Positions 13,501 through 23,950 of a DNA stretch of 64,000 nucleotides are shown piece by piece (the stretch's first letter is position 1; the number at the start of each line of letters is the position of its first letter). The stretch is from contig NC_133907.1 of the NCBI RefSeq assembly GCF_964199755.1, forward strand, positions 3,849,001 through 3,913,000, in the 5' to 3' direction. The DNA is from Larus michahellis. Taxonomy: Eukaryota > Chordata > Aves > Charadriiformes > Laridae. The position numbers were made by a program, and so were the translations under genes. Below the pieces are notes generated by a model. The model did not search any database. It was not told where the DNA came from and saw only the letters and a program-made list of their open reading frames with translations.

Positions 13501-14689
13501 CAGCGATGGGCGGTGGGGATGCGGTGGCAGCGACAGACATGTGCGCGTCCGGGTCTGCTGCTCCCGAGGGATTCACACACCAACTGAGACCTCTGCAGAC
13601 ACTCGGCTTTGCCATGTGCCACCAGCAGACGAACGGGCCGGAGCAGGAGAAGACCTGATGTGCAGGTGGTGCTCACACCACCCCTGACTCATGCCAGGAG
13701 CTCTTCATCCTTCAACTGAGAAACAGACGACTAATAAAGACCTCGTCTTTTCTTTCCTGACACTAGAAAAATTTGTTATTTTATGTAAGAATGAAAATCA
13801 GGACAGACCTGAGCATACCCCAGACCTGAGTCCCTGCTCTGGTACCCCCTCCCTGGACTGGTGCATCCCCCAATTCACTGGTGGACCTGCAGCTGGACCT
13901 ACAGGTATCTGAGCTGCAGCATGATCAGGGGCATCGAGGCACCCACAGCAAAACCAGGTGTGAAACTCAGCTGGTGGAGACAGGAAAATCCCCTACCCCA
14001 GCCTTCCCTGCCATGCTGAAGGAGAAAGCCTGCAGACCCCGGATGAGAAGGAAGATTTGAATAATATATTTGATGCTATCAATAAATCATGGAATAAAAC
14101 CAAAATAGTTTTCTTGTCCTAGGGCAAGAGGACAGGAGACATGAGTACTTGAGTCTTTGGTAGTTGCCTAGCCGGCAGCTTTGCATACTTCACAGAATAC
14201 CTTTTTCACAGAATACCACAGAATTCCTTAAAGAATACAGATTTTGCCCCGTTTAGGAAGCCAATCTCACTGAATCCCTTTGATTTTGCCAACAATGCTG
14301 TTTCCACTCTACAAACAGCAAGGGTGAGACATCCTAAGGGAGATCTCCGAAAACCAGGGAAGACCCCAGACTTTGCCTGTGTTCCTCCCTTATTTAGGAG
14401 AAAGGAAATCCAGACGCTTTGCCCTGCTGAGCTGGGATTGCGGGCACAGCCTGTGTGTGTGCTCAATTCTGGGAGCAATCTCCTGCTTCTCCCAGGAAAA
14501 AAACAGCTCTGAGGTGGCTGGTCGTAAGGGATGCTTCCCTGGGAGCCTCCAGAAACTCCACTGTGTTTGTCCAAGTGGTGCTTAACTATAATTACCGAGC
14601 ACGTAGGTGGCTTTCTGGACTCCGAAAGACTCAGAAGTTCAGGTGGAAAAGGGAGCAAGTGAGTCTGCTCCCACGAAGGTGATGCTCTG
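7513..14689. other. Intergenic, no gene recognised
   Basis: No coding exon, RNA gene or well-preserved repeat was recognised. It is AT-rich in most parts (9740-10080, 10720-10960). There are A or T runs at 8430-8449 and 10778-10790 and a T/G simple stretch at 12073-12103. Confidence 0.5.
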
Positions 14690-14960
14690 CGGCAGCAGGC
14701 GGGTTCCCGGCGCGGTTCTTCGGCAGCGTGGTCGCTCTGCCATCTAGGGTCCGGCTCCGCGGCGGGCTGCACGCCTCCAGCGAGCCTGCCTGCCTCGCCA
14801 AGAGGAGCTCTGACTTTTCTGCAGGACGGACTGGAGGGGAAATTCCAGCTTTGAGCCCCTTCTGGGGACAGTTCATGCGACACACGCCATGCACACGTGC
14901 AGCAGCGCGCTGCTCGGGGACGAGCCTTGAAGCGGCAACGCTGCCTGCATCTCTGCAGGC
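14690..14960. other. GC- and CpG-rich cluster beside CR1 tail
   Basis: By eye about 20 CpGs lie in 270 bp (for example ggttcccggcgcggttcttc and ggctccgcggcgggctgc), directly upstream of the CR1 fragment. A 225-codon minus frame (14206-14883) crosses it but has no recognisable domain. It may be a small CpG island or a GC-rich 5' extension of the CR1 insertion. Confidence 0.4.
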
Positions 14961-14987
14961 GGTTGCAAGTGCATCTGCAAATGCATC

Positions 14988-15065
14988 TTTGACCCTGCTC
15001 GGGCAGGGGGGTTGGACTAGATGATCCCCAGAGGTCCCTTCCAACCCTATGATTCTATGATTCTG
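14988..15065 (+). mobile_element. CR1 LINE 3' end fragment
   Basis: The sequence gaccctgctcgggcaggggg then gttggactagatgatcccc, agaggtcccttccaaccc and tatgattctatgattctgg is the diagnostic CR1 3' terminus, ending in its ATTCTATG tandem octamer tail. It is well preserved, so this copy is relatively young. It is 5'-truncated, as most CR1 copies are. Confidence 0.92.
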
Positions 15066-18000
15066 GCAGAGGGAGATCCAGAGGGATCATCACCTCCTTC
15101 GGTCACGTCACCACTGGGCAGAAGCTGTTCTGTCTGACTTTACTTTTTTATTCACTATTTCAAACCCTTTCCACCCAAGGAAAACGTGCCTCCGTGTGTT
15201 TGCCCCAGCGAAGCCCTCTTTGTGCGTAGCAGGGAGCTGGGATTACACGGCGCACCAGTTAATCTATCTATCACGCCTCGGTGTGTGCTGCCGTTTGGCT
15301 TAACCACTTAATTAAAACTGCCCTAATTGATTTATATTCACTGGCTCCTTCATGCTCTGATTTCAGGAAAAGCTTCAGCTGAGTCAGGAGAAGGCAAAGA
15401 ATAAAAATCACATTTTAGTATTCGTCTTCTACAGAAGAAACCAGGACCCAAAAAGACACGGACATGGCGTTTGTATCTTGGTGAGGAGAACCGGCCCCAA
15501 ACCTACGCACCGCTTTTGTGATTAAGAAGGAATTGAGCAGAAAGCTACAAAAATGAAAGGAATGCCAGGTCAACAAAAACTTGACATCAGTGCTGACGAG
15601 TGGCTGAGGGAGAAAAAGAAACGGCAAGGATTTCTACTCATTTTGGGTACTAGAAAGTTGGAGTGACAAAGTGCGTCAGTGCAGCTAAAACATTTGTTCA
15701 ATAAATCATCAGGAAATGTGTAATTCATAAATGTGGTCCTGGGGGAGTACCTGGGACTGACTCACCTGAAGCTGAGAAATCCCTGAAAGCCAAAGGGGAA
15801 AGAGGAGCTCGGGGGCATTTGTTTGTTTCCTTTAGTTTAATAGTTTAAAGAGTAATCTTGCTGGCTTTGCAGCAGTATCCAAAACTCTCCTCTCTCTGTC
15901 TCTGACTTGCCTCCTGTTAACAGTCCTTCGAGGGCAAGGAGGTGAAAAATTTGCTCATGAGTTTTGTGTGAAAAATCCCATGTTCCATTATTCACCGAGT
16001 TCTTTATTCGTGCCAAATTATATAACCTTTTAAAGCGTGTCCCATGCTCTCTTCCTCTTCCTTCCACTTCATTTTATGTCTTTCTCTTTAGCTATGTATT
16101 ACTAACTTCCTCATATAAAAAGAGAGCGACCACCTTGCTGAAAAAGGTTCCTCTTTCCAGAAAGATACTGTATGGCCAAAACCACCATTAGGTTATTATT
16201 GATGGAAACAGGAGAGAGCTGCCAAGAACGTAATGAGGGTAAATGATACCCCAGAGCAGTGCTGGAGTAGCATTAAATGGATCGGAGAGCTTTCATTCAC
16301 GGTTCTGCCACTGAGTTATTGCGCATTTTTGGAAAGAAGAAAGGTTTCTGCCCAGCCAGGGCTGGAAACCCAAATGCTGGAGTCAGGTGTGTTGGTGGCA
16401 TCAAAAACCAGAGTTGTGGGTTTTTGTCTTTTTCACCTTGGACTGAGAAGCTTCAGGTGTCTTAAACTGAGTGCCCAAAAGTAGGACTCAGATTTTACGA
16501 CCTGACCCCTCCTCTTGTGACGACTCCTGCTTACCCCTCCGGTGAATAAGGAAGAAATGTTTCTTTAATTTTCAAGGATAGTATATGGTTTAATTAGTCA
16601 GGGAACGAGGCACAGAAATACCCAGGTTGGGATTCTGCTTAGGAAGAGAGCTTGGCAGAGTTTTGGGCAATGTGTTCATCCTGCAGAAGCTCATACCCTG
16701 TCACTGCATATGCCATCCCAAATAACCATGCTCATTCGGGAACACAACTTTTACTTTACTCCTTAAACCAGCTGCTTTTGCCCAGTTGGAGTCAGTGGGC
16801 TGTAAACCCCTGTGGGAGCATCCCCGGGTTACCGCCATGTCCTTGTGTTATCGCAGCTCCTCAGGACCCAGTGCCTGGCATCCCAATAGACCATGCGGTA
16901 AAAAGCATGGAGGGTAAAATATCCCTGCCCAGAGAAATTAAATAAAAATAATTTCCCCTTAAGGAGCTTTAGCTGTGAGAAGACCAGGTAGATATTTTCC
17001 TATGATAGCCAGGGCAACTGCAATCCTAAGGAATTTGGATGCCTTGTATTCATATGTATTTCTTCTAAAGCTCCAGCGTTTACTTCTGCTCCGCAAAAAA
17101 GGGACATTTCCCACTGCAGGGAAAAGGGTCCTCCTGATTTTTCCTCTGGACCAGACTATCGGGGCACTGGAGGCCAATTGCCAAGAGACAGCAACGCCTC
17201 CTCCTGCGTGGTCTCCCTTGGTGGGGTGGTGAACCTGCGAGCAAGGACTCTGGGTCTGCTGGGCAGCTCTGCTCCGCTCCAGCACAGGAGGTACCACGTC
17301 TGGCTCCACCAGCATCCCTGCCCGGGCGGTGGGAGAAGCTGCAGGACAGCGTCTGGGCACAGCACACGCCAACGCACCGGCCTGTTCAGGTGATGGGGGA
17401 ACATGATTTAGCAAGCCGAGAATTTTCCTGCTTATCTCACTGGAGTGGAACATAACGAGATAAAACACAAGGATGTTATTTAAGTACGCCTTAATGTGCT
17501 GCCTCCATTGGGAAACGCTCGCACCTGGCCTTCTTTAATAGCTTTGGGGAGGACGGGAGCTGCCGAGGGCTTGGAGCCAAGTCATCTGGTACAACCAGGG
17601 GGCTGCTGTGCCTGAAGCAAACCGGTTTTTCTGCCAAGCCTCTTCCCCCGCCATGTCCAGATGACTGGCAGGCTTTTTTAAATCCAGGCACTGGTTCATC
17701 TCGATTCTCGTACTTCATCTTTCTGGGGAAAAAAAAAAATCAGGGTGGAGGGAGGGATTTTACTTTTTCCTTTTCTCTTGCAAAATGGAAGCGCTGGTTC
17801 ATCAGCCAACCTCACTACAGAAAACAGCATCAGTCCGTACACTTCGCTCCTAGAGAGCTCTCCAAAAGCCAGCATGCGCTTACTTAATTTAGGACAGAGG
17901 CCTGCTAAGCAAGATAACTCGTGGGACAGATACAGGTCCCTTTCCAGTGCCATTCCTTGGATCCGAGCCCAATTGGGTGACACCAGCCTCAATTTTTAGC

Positions 18001-18149
18001 ACGGTGATAAGGAGCTGGCACGGGGGGCAAAGAGCTTCGATAGCCATCCTTCATCTGTCAGGATGCGGCTGATGTCCAACCTTAAGAAAATCAATATTGT
18101 TAAAGGACTCTAAGGGACACTGAGGGCACTTGAGATTTCTAAGCTTGGA
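15066..18149. other. Intergenic, no gene recognised
   Basis: No gene or repeat family was recognised. There is a moderately GC-rich patch at 17150-17400. Overlapping frames of 60-170 codons have no domain. Confidence 0.5.
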
Positions 18150-21060
18150 TTTTATATGTCAGAAAGACAAACATTGTCTTGCGTTGGAAATAAGAAAGGG
18201 AGGTGTGAAGGTTTAATGCCAGGAAGGGTCAGGCCCTCGGTCACCATCTCGGTCTCCTCCATCAGCCATTAAACATGTCCCCAAAGCACCAAGAAATCAC
18301 CAGAAATAAACAAACAAAGTGAACAGAAGTGCAAAGAAAAATAAATGTGTATTTCATCTCATGAAGGTTAAATCTCTGGTATTTTTACTGAATGCAAATT
18401 TTCCATTCTGATGCTTTGAGGCTTAAATTAATGATTGTGATTATTTAATTTTCCTCCGTTTCCCTTCCAATTGCAACCGTCGCTCTTGTTTTTAGCATCA
18501 CACGTACACAGTTTTGCAGCTGCCACAGTCATTCGCGTGAAGGTACACGCTGCATCATGCTCAACGCTTCGGTGTAAAAGTCTGGGCTACGTCGCTCTTC
18601 CGCGGTGCTAATGTAAAACCGTCTGTGACTGTGACATTCGGCTTCTAGCTATTCCCTTAGAAAACTACAGGTCATTCCCTTGGCATCTGTCCCTATAAAA
18701 TGTACATCGCACAAAGTCATGATTGAAAATGTACAGAGGAAATTACACGTTCACCAAAAAAAAAAAAAAAGGGGGAAAAAAAAAAGAAAAATAAAAAGTC
18801 CGATCGCTATTTTACAAGAGAAAGTGTGTACCATTCAATACATACAAAATGTTTTAAAATTGTACATAAGTACCAAAGGCATTATGAGAGATTCTTTGGA
18901 GATGAAACGAAAGTGCAAAAAAAGCCAAGGCAACAGAGCAAATTAAAGGAAGCAAAGCAGCAGCTGCCTTTGCTTTCTAAAGGACAACCAAACTCCCATG
19001 CTCAGCTGGGCCCCGGGTTTGCTCCGGCGGGAGGCGAGGGGGTGCAGCACCCGCGCTCGCCCCAAGCGAGAAGGGCCTGTCCCACTCCGAAATCCACCCC
19101 TCGGCTCACCCCCAGCACAAAGGCATCGACCGTTTTTCAGCCTAGTTAAGGCCAAATGAGCCAGATGCTGTTATAAACCGTGAGAGCTTCGAGGCATCTC
19201 AGGGAAACGGCAACATTCTCCAGCAATGGATGTACCCTTTGCTTAGAAACCTATTTGGGACCGAAGTGGCTCTTACTGCTGACAACTTTGGACCTAAAGA
19301 TGAATTCCAGGCCAATGTAAAAATCCGATGGCTATTTTTTCATTGGCATCCAGCAGTATTTAACTGGAAAAGTTAGCTCTTCATGCCTTTGTTTATTTAG
19401 ATTGAACACTGAAGGGTAAGTTCTACCCAATATAGCTCTTATATCTGAAAACACGGGCAAAATTAAACCCGGAGGGGTTTTAAACCAGAGGATGATTCAT
19501 TTGTTGAGGTTGGCGAAATCTCTGCATAGGGGCAATTGGAATCTGCGGGCTGATCTGCTTGGAAAATCAGATTTATTGATTTGTCATTTCTTTCATAACT
19601 CTAAGATCAAAAATGGGCTTTTGATGACTCTTTTCTTAAATGTCTCTTAACTAGGGGCTTTTTAAAATACATAGGCAAAGGTACGAGCAGGACCCACAGG
19701 GCAGCAGGATCCTCTGCCTGGGTATTAGCCCATACCCGGACGATGCCGGGTTTGTGGCAGACCGTGGCACTGCCCACCTGGGTGTCACCCAGGGTGACCG
19801 GCGGCACCGCTGCCATCAAGGTCACCCTGTCACAGCACGTCCAGCCTTCGCCCTTGGCTCTCTGATGGCCCAGGACAGCGGTTTGGCTACACGTCCCGGG
19901 AATGGGCTTTTTGGTTTGGAGTTGGAATTGGCACTGGCCGCTATATGCTTTTGTTTGTTCGTTCCAAAGGAAGCCAAAGAAATTATCATCTGAAGCAACT
20001 GCACCGCTCCGCTGCATGGCCCGTGCTGCCTTCGGAGGTGGGATTTCTCCTCGGGATGGCAGTCGCGCATCAATCCCCTTTGCAAATCTTCCTTTTTATT
20101 AGAAACACGTTATTGAAATACTCTTTTGTTTTGGTCTTACCCACTCTCCCACCTCCAAAAAAAAAGAACGTTTTGGTCCCCTGTGCATCTCAGATGCAGC
20201 TTTATCTGGTTTGAAGCGCGTGCGCGCATGTGTTTGTGTAAACATACACGTACAGCAAGACATACATGCATGTACGCAAACAGCACGCACACACTTTTGC
20301 AGCCAAAGTTGTGTTGTCCTTTTATCTTGCAGGTTATGACAAAGATAAACTGTGAGCTTCATTCAATCTGTACAGAATTTACAGTTTAGATGAATAGCAA
20401 TGAAGAAAATATAGAAATACAGCAGTTGTGAAGTATTCTCGGGCTGTGTGCGTTTGTTTTGTTCAGGTATTTTTTAAGTAACGTTACAGAGGCAATCTCA
20501 TGTATTTTAGTTTCCCAGTAAAATCTGTTTAAAGAAGCATTCAAACGAAGTGTATTTCTTAACGAAACAGGATCTTCCTTTTTCTCTTTTCCCACTTATG
20601 TCGAGTCACGTCACAAACTAGGCAGGTAACGGTGTGGTGTCTGTTCGACGCACATACGCGTATTACAGGTAGTGATACTTATCAGCGTTTGGCATGTAAT
20701 GTGCAATCTGTGTGCGGTATATGTGGACAGTGTGCCAAAGAGACACTAAGCAAGATAAATTTCATAAATACAATGTCTATAGTGGAGAAACAGGAATATA
20801 GTTTTCGTGTGTGGAGCGTCGCTGTATAAGAACAGTGGCACCCACCTATACGAATTACCGATAAAAGAATAAAACATTTATAAGAATAATTTATTGAATC
20901 TCCTAAAGCATTTGATATACCACGCAGCAACTGCAACTATGTTTAAAATCTGCTTTGACTTAAAATAACAAAATCTCTGTCATTTATCAGCTGTATCTTC
21001 CTTTACCTTGGTGTTCCTGAAAGTCTCAGGTTCTCTACCCTGTGCGTGAATTTTTTGAGA
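18150..21060. other. AT-rich repeat-free tract with CpGs; candidate 3' UTR or noncoding transcript
   Basis: This stretch has the look of vertebrate UTR sequence. It is AT-rich and low in known repeats, carries several AATAAA on the minus strand (about 20888, 20094, 19569, 19392), ATTTA motifs, and many CpGs in an otherwise AT-rich context (18480-18620, 20570-20680). It has no coding potential. A homopolymer pair A15-G5-A10 lies at 18756-18785, and a purine/pyrimidine-alternating CA/TG stretch at 20217-20293. Assignment to a distal KCNQ2 3' UTR is only a hypothesis, since it ends 7.5-10 kb past the stop. Confidence 0.3.
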
Positions 21061-23559
21061 AAAAGTGAAGAAACTCGAAATTCTAGGGTCTGGGTTTGGG
21101 TGGTGGGGAAGAGTAAGCAACACAGAAGGGTCCCCATCCTGCCTGATGACAGGAGCACGGGATATCTTCAGCTCCAGGGAAGATGCTGGAGCAGCGGGAA
21201 TAACCGGGCAGGACAGAAAAGACCTGTCACTTCCTTTGATGACTTCTCAGGTCATCAGCAAGGCTGAACATGGTGTCTACAGAGATGCGAAAGGACTGAG
21301 CCTTCTATATCCACATCTGTAACTAACCCCTTTCACGAGCATCACTGCATACGTGAAACACTGGGTCACGGCCACTGTGTTGGTCAGGTTTAAGGGATCA
21401 CCGTGAAATGCTGCTTCTACTTTTAATGGGAGGTGCTCATGGCACGCTAAAATAAGGAGGCATTTTCTCATCTTGGCTTGCAAGGCATGTGCCCACCTTT
21501 TCTCATGTGGAGCATCTCCCCAGGTCCACAGTCGTCAGTGTCAAATGGAGCTGAAATTCCAGGGGAGGCTTCATCAGCAGCATGACATTCAGCCTTGGTT
21601 TGGGGCCAGAACCATCCAAACTGGAGATTTTGGCATGGCTTCTACCTGAAACCATTAACCCTGCCCTAAAATTATAGGCGTAGCTGCAGGTGAAATCTAG
21701 CCTGAGCTTGGCACTGAGTTTCGGAAAGCTTTGCGGTTAGCTCAAGTTTCTCAGGACTAGGCAAAGAGATGCTGCTTGAACAATTCATCTGCGTCTGTAT
21801 TTACAGGAATTAGGAGAGGGCAAGATGCTCCCACATTCACCGGCAGCATTGGAAATAGCACAGCATGGACCGGCTGCTTTCCGTTTGTCCCCACTACCGA
21901 GCTGGAGCCTGGCATGCAAAGCCACACGCGTGGACCGCTGAAGGGGACTGGGGTCTTTGAAAGCAGCTCTTGCTTCAGGGAGCAAAAGCATCAACGCTGT
22001 TAAGAGTCTGTAAGACGTTCAGCTTGACCAGAAAACCTGAACCGAACCCTCATCCCTGTTTCACTGCAATCAGCCAAAGCCAAGGGGACAAACCCTCGCA
22101 GGGCGCTGCACCGCACGGCAAATTGGACTCCATCCCTGCGCTGGAAGGCTCCAGCAGAACAAACCAGGGATGTGTTGAGGCCACAGTGGCTCAATGACGA
22201 AGCAAATAAATTGCCAATAAAAAGCAAAACTGTCATGCTAACAAAACATGAAGGTTCTCTGGTGCATCTAGTGAGGCCAGGCCAAAAGCAAGTCTCAGAG
22301 CAGAGTTCTGGCATTACATCTTCACTTGTATATAGTCTGGACAAGGAAGGTGAGGACACGGGACCAGTGTCAAACTAGGTTATGGCAGCGGCGTGAAGAG
22401 ATACAAGAGACTGCAAACACCAGTGAGGTGAGCAAACCCCGAAGGCCTCATGACAGTCTGGTGTTACAGCGGGGAGAACTCTGGCAAAACATTTACAGAG
22501 ATATGAAGGTAGCTCCACGCCTCTCCATAAGGAGAGTAAGAGCTGCCTCCGCAAGGAATGGACGTGGCACAGCTGCAGGGTCCCGAGAGCCCCAGGGGCT
22601 GTAGACAAGGGTGGATGCAATTTCCAAAGTGGGGTTTCCAAAGTTTGGGAGTCACATTCCCCCCGTGCCGGCCTGCGGGCACAAACGCTCATGCACGCCA
22701 GAGCTGGATGCAGGCGAGAGAACCCTACGGGAATTAAACCAGACATATGGCAAGTCCCACACGCGTGGGATCAAATGGCATCTCCTAAACGAAGACCAGG
22801 CCTCCATCCTTGGCACTGCCTGCCTTGTCCTGCCTGCTCCTCCAAACCCTCAGAAAGGGGTACCTGGGATGCTCTTCCTCAGAGGCATCTGGGTGGAAAA
22901 GAGGTTTTTATACACAGCCAACACAATTTGTATTTTTTCCTCCCCGAGTACACGTTTCAAGGAACCACAGGTACAAATGTGGTTTTCTTCCCCCTACTTT
23001 ACAAGCAGTATCAGCGGAGTTCGTGCATGCTGTATGGGAGGGATGGGGCGATGACCAGCCGCAGCATGAAAGACACTTGGTATATCAGTGTTACCTACAG
23101 AAGCGCCGCAGCACCCTACGTGATGGGTCGCTGGGAGGACGGCCTCTCCCCAAAATGATGCTTTTGGCAATGTCACCTCGTCGGGTACTACAGCAATCTG
23201 GGAGTGCAGATACAGCTGGAGCACGTTGCTGTCTACTCATCTCAGGCTGCATGCAGTAGCAGGCAAAATTGAGAGTACAGTCCGTGAGATAGTCCGGAAA
23301 GCACATTCATACGTTAAAAAGGACCCGGCTGCTCCTCCTGCAGCAGCCGCTCCTTGCTGCTACCTAAATTATAAGCGTGATTAATATTGTATCAAAACGT
23401 GTGTAATCCCTCTCCCTCTAGACACTAATATAAGGCAAGCAGTATTGTGTCACTGGGGCATCAAACACTAAGATATACTAAAGAAGATTCCTATGCGTTA
23501 TTATTATCCTTATTATTAAAAAAAAAAAAAAACCAACCCTATTGTTATTGTTAAAAAAA
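21061..23559. other. Intergenic, no gene recognised
   Basis: Mixed-composition sequence with short overlapping frames in all phases and no recognisable product. The right end (23380-23550) is AT-rich with ATT/TTA runs and an A-tract at 23518-23532. No repeat family was identified. Confidence 0.5.
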
Positions 23560-23950
23560 CCAACGAACCCACACCCGCGCTCTAAGCAGATTTTGCTCCG
23601 TGGCGCAGAAAAGTCGGGGTGTTTGTGTGCTAAAAGCAAGAGTTTGCTTTTCCAAAGCTCCGAGCAGCAGCGACCCACGCGGGGCTCGGGGTGGGGGGCT
23701 GCTGCCCTCACCCCCGCGCCACGGACCCCCGCATCGCAGCCTCCGCGTTACTGCAGGTGAAGGAGCTTTTGTATCTGATTTCCTTGTTTTTCATTCACGA
23801 AAAGGAAGCGGATGACAACAGAAGATGCCGACCCACGGCGGAGAGCGGGTGAGAGGAGGCGGGGGGCGCGGGTCGGGGGACCACAGGGGTGACGGAGAGA
23901 AAGGGCTGGAGGCTCGGGGCTCGCTCAGCCCGAGCGTGGATGGAGAAAGA
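23560..23950. promoter_or_regulatory. CpG island, candidate promoter of unidentified transcript
   Basis: By eye there are roughly 30 CpG dinucleotides in about 390 bp of GC-rich sequence, sharply above the AT-rich flanks, which is the hallmark of an unmethylated vertebrate promoter island. On the plus strand a good donor-like site (CTGCAG|GTGAAG) sits at 23755. On the minus strand a short ATGCGG... frame reaches a GTGAGG donor-like site at about 23708. Neither can be tied to a known first exon. In mammals CHRNA4 starts on this side of KCNQ2, but the CHRNA4 signal peptide was not found. Confidence 0.5.

Noticed and set aside
14188..14236. Repeated cacagaatac motifs suggesting a reverse-strand CR1 tail
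   Set aside because: Only the short tail-like words are present; the adjoining diagnostic CR1 sequence is missing.
14206..14883. 225-codon minus-strand open frame
   Set aside because: No recognisable domain and low-complexity mixed composition. It runs into a GC-rich patch where stops are rare, with no splice-site or homology support.
23700..23735. Short minus-strand ATGCGGGGGTCC frame ending at a GTGAGG donor-like site, considered as CHRNA4 exon 1
   Set aside because: It does not encode a signal peptide and does not resemble the CHRNA4 N terminus, so it is kept only as part of the CpG-island observation.
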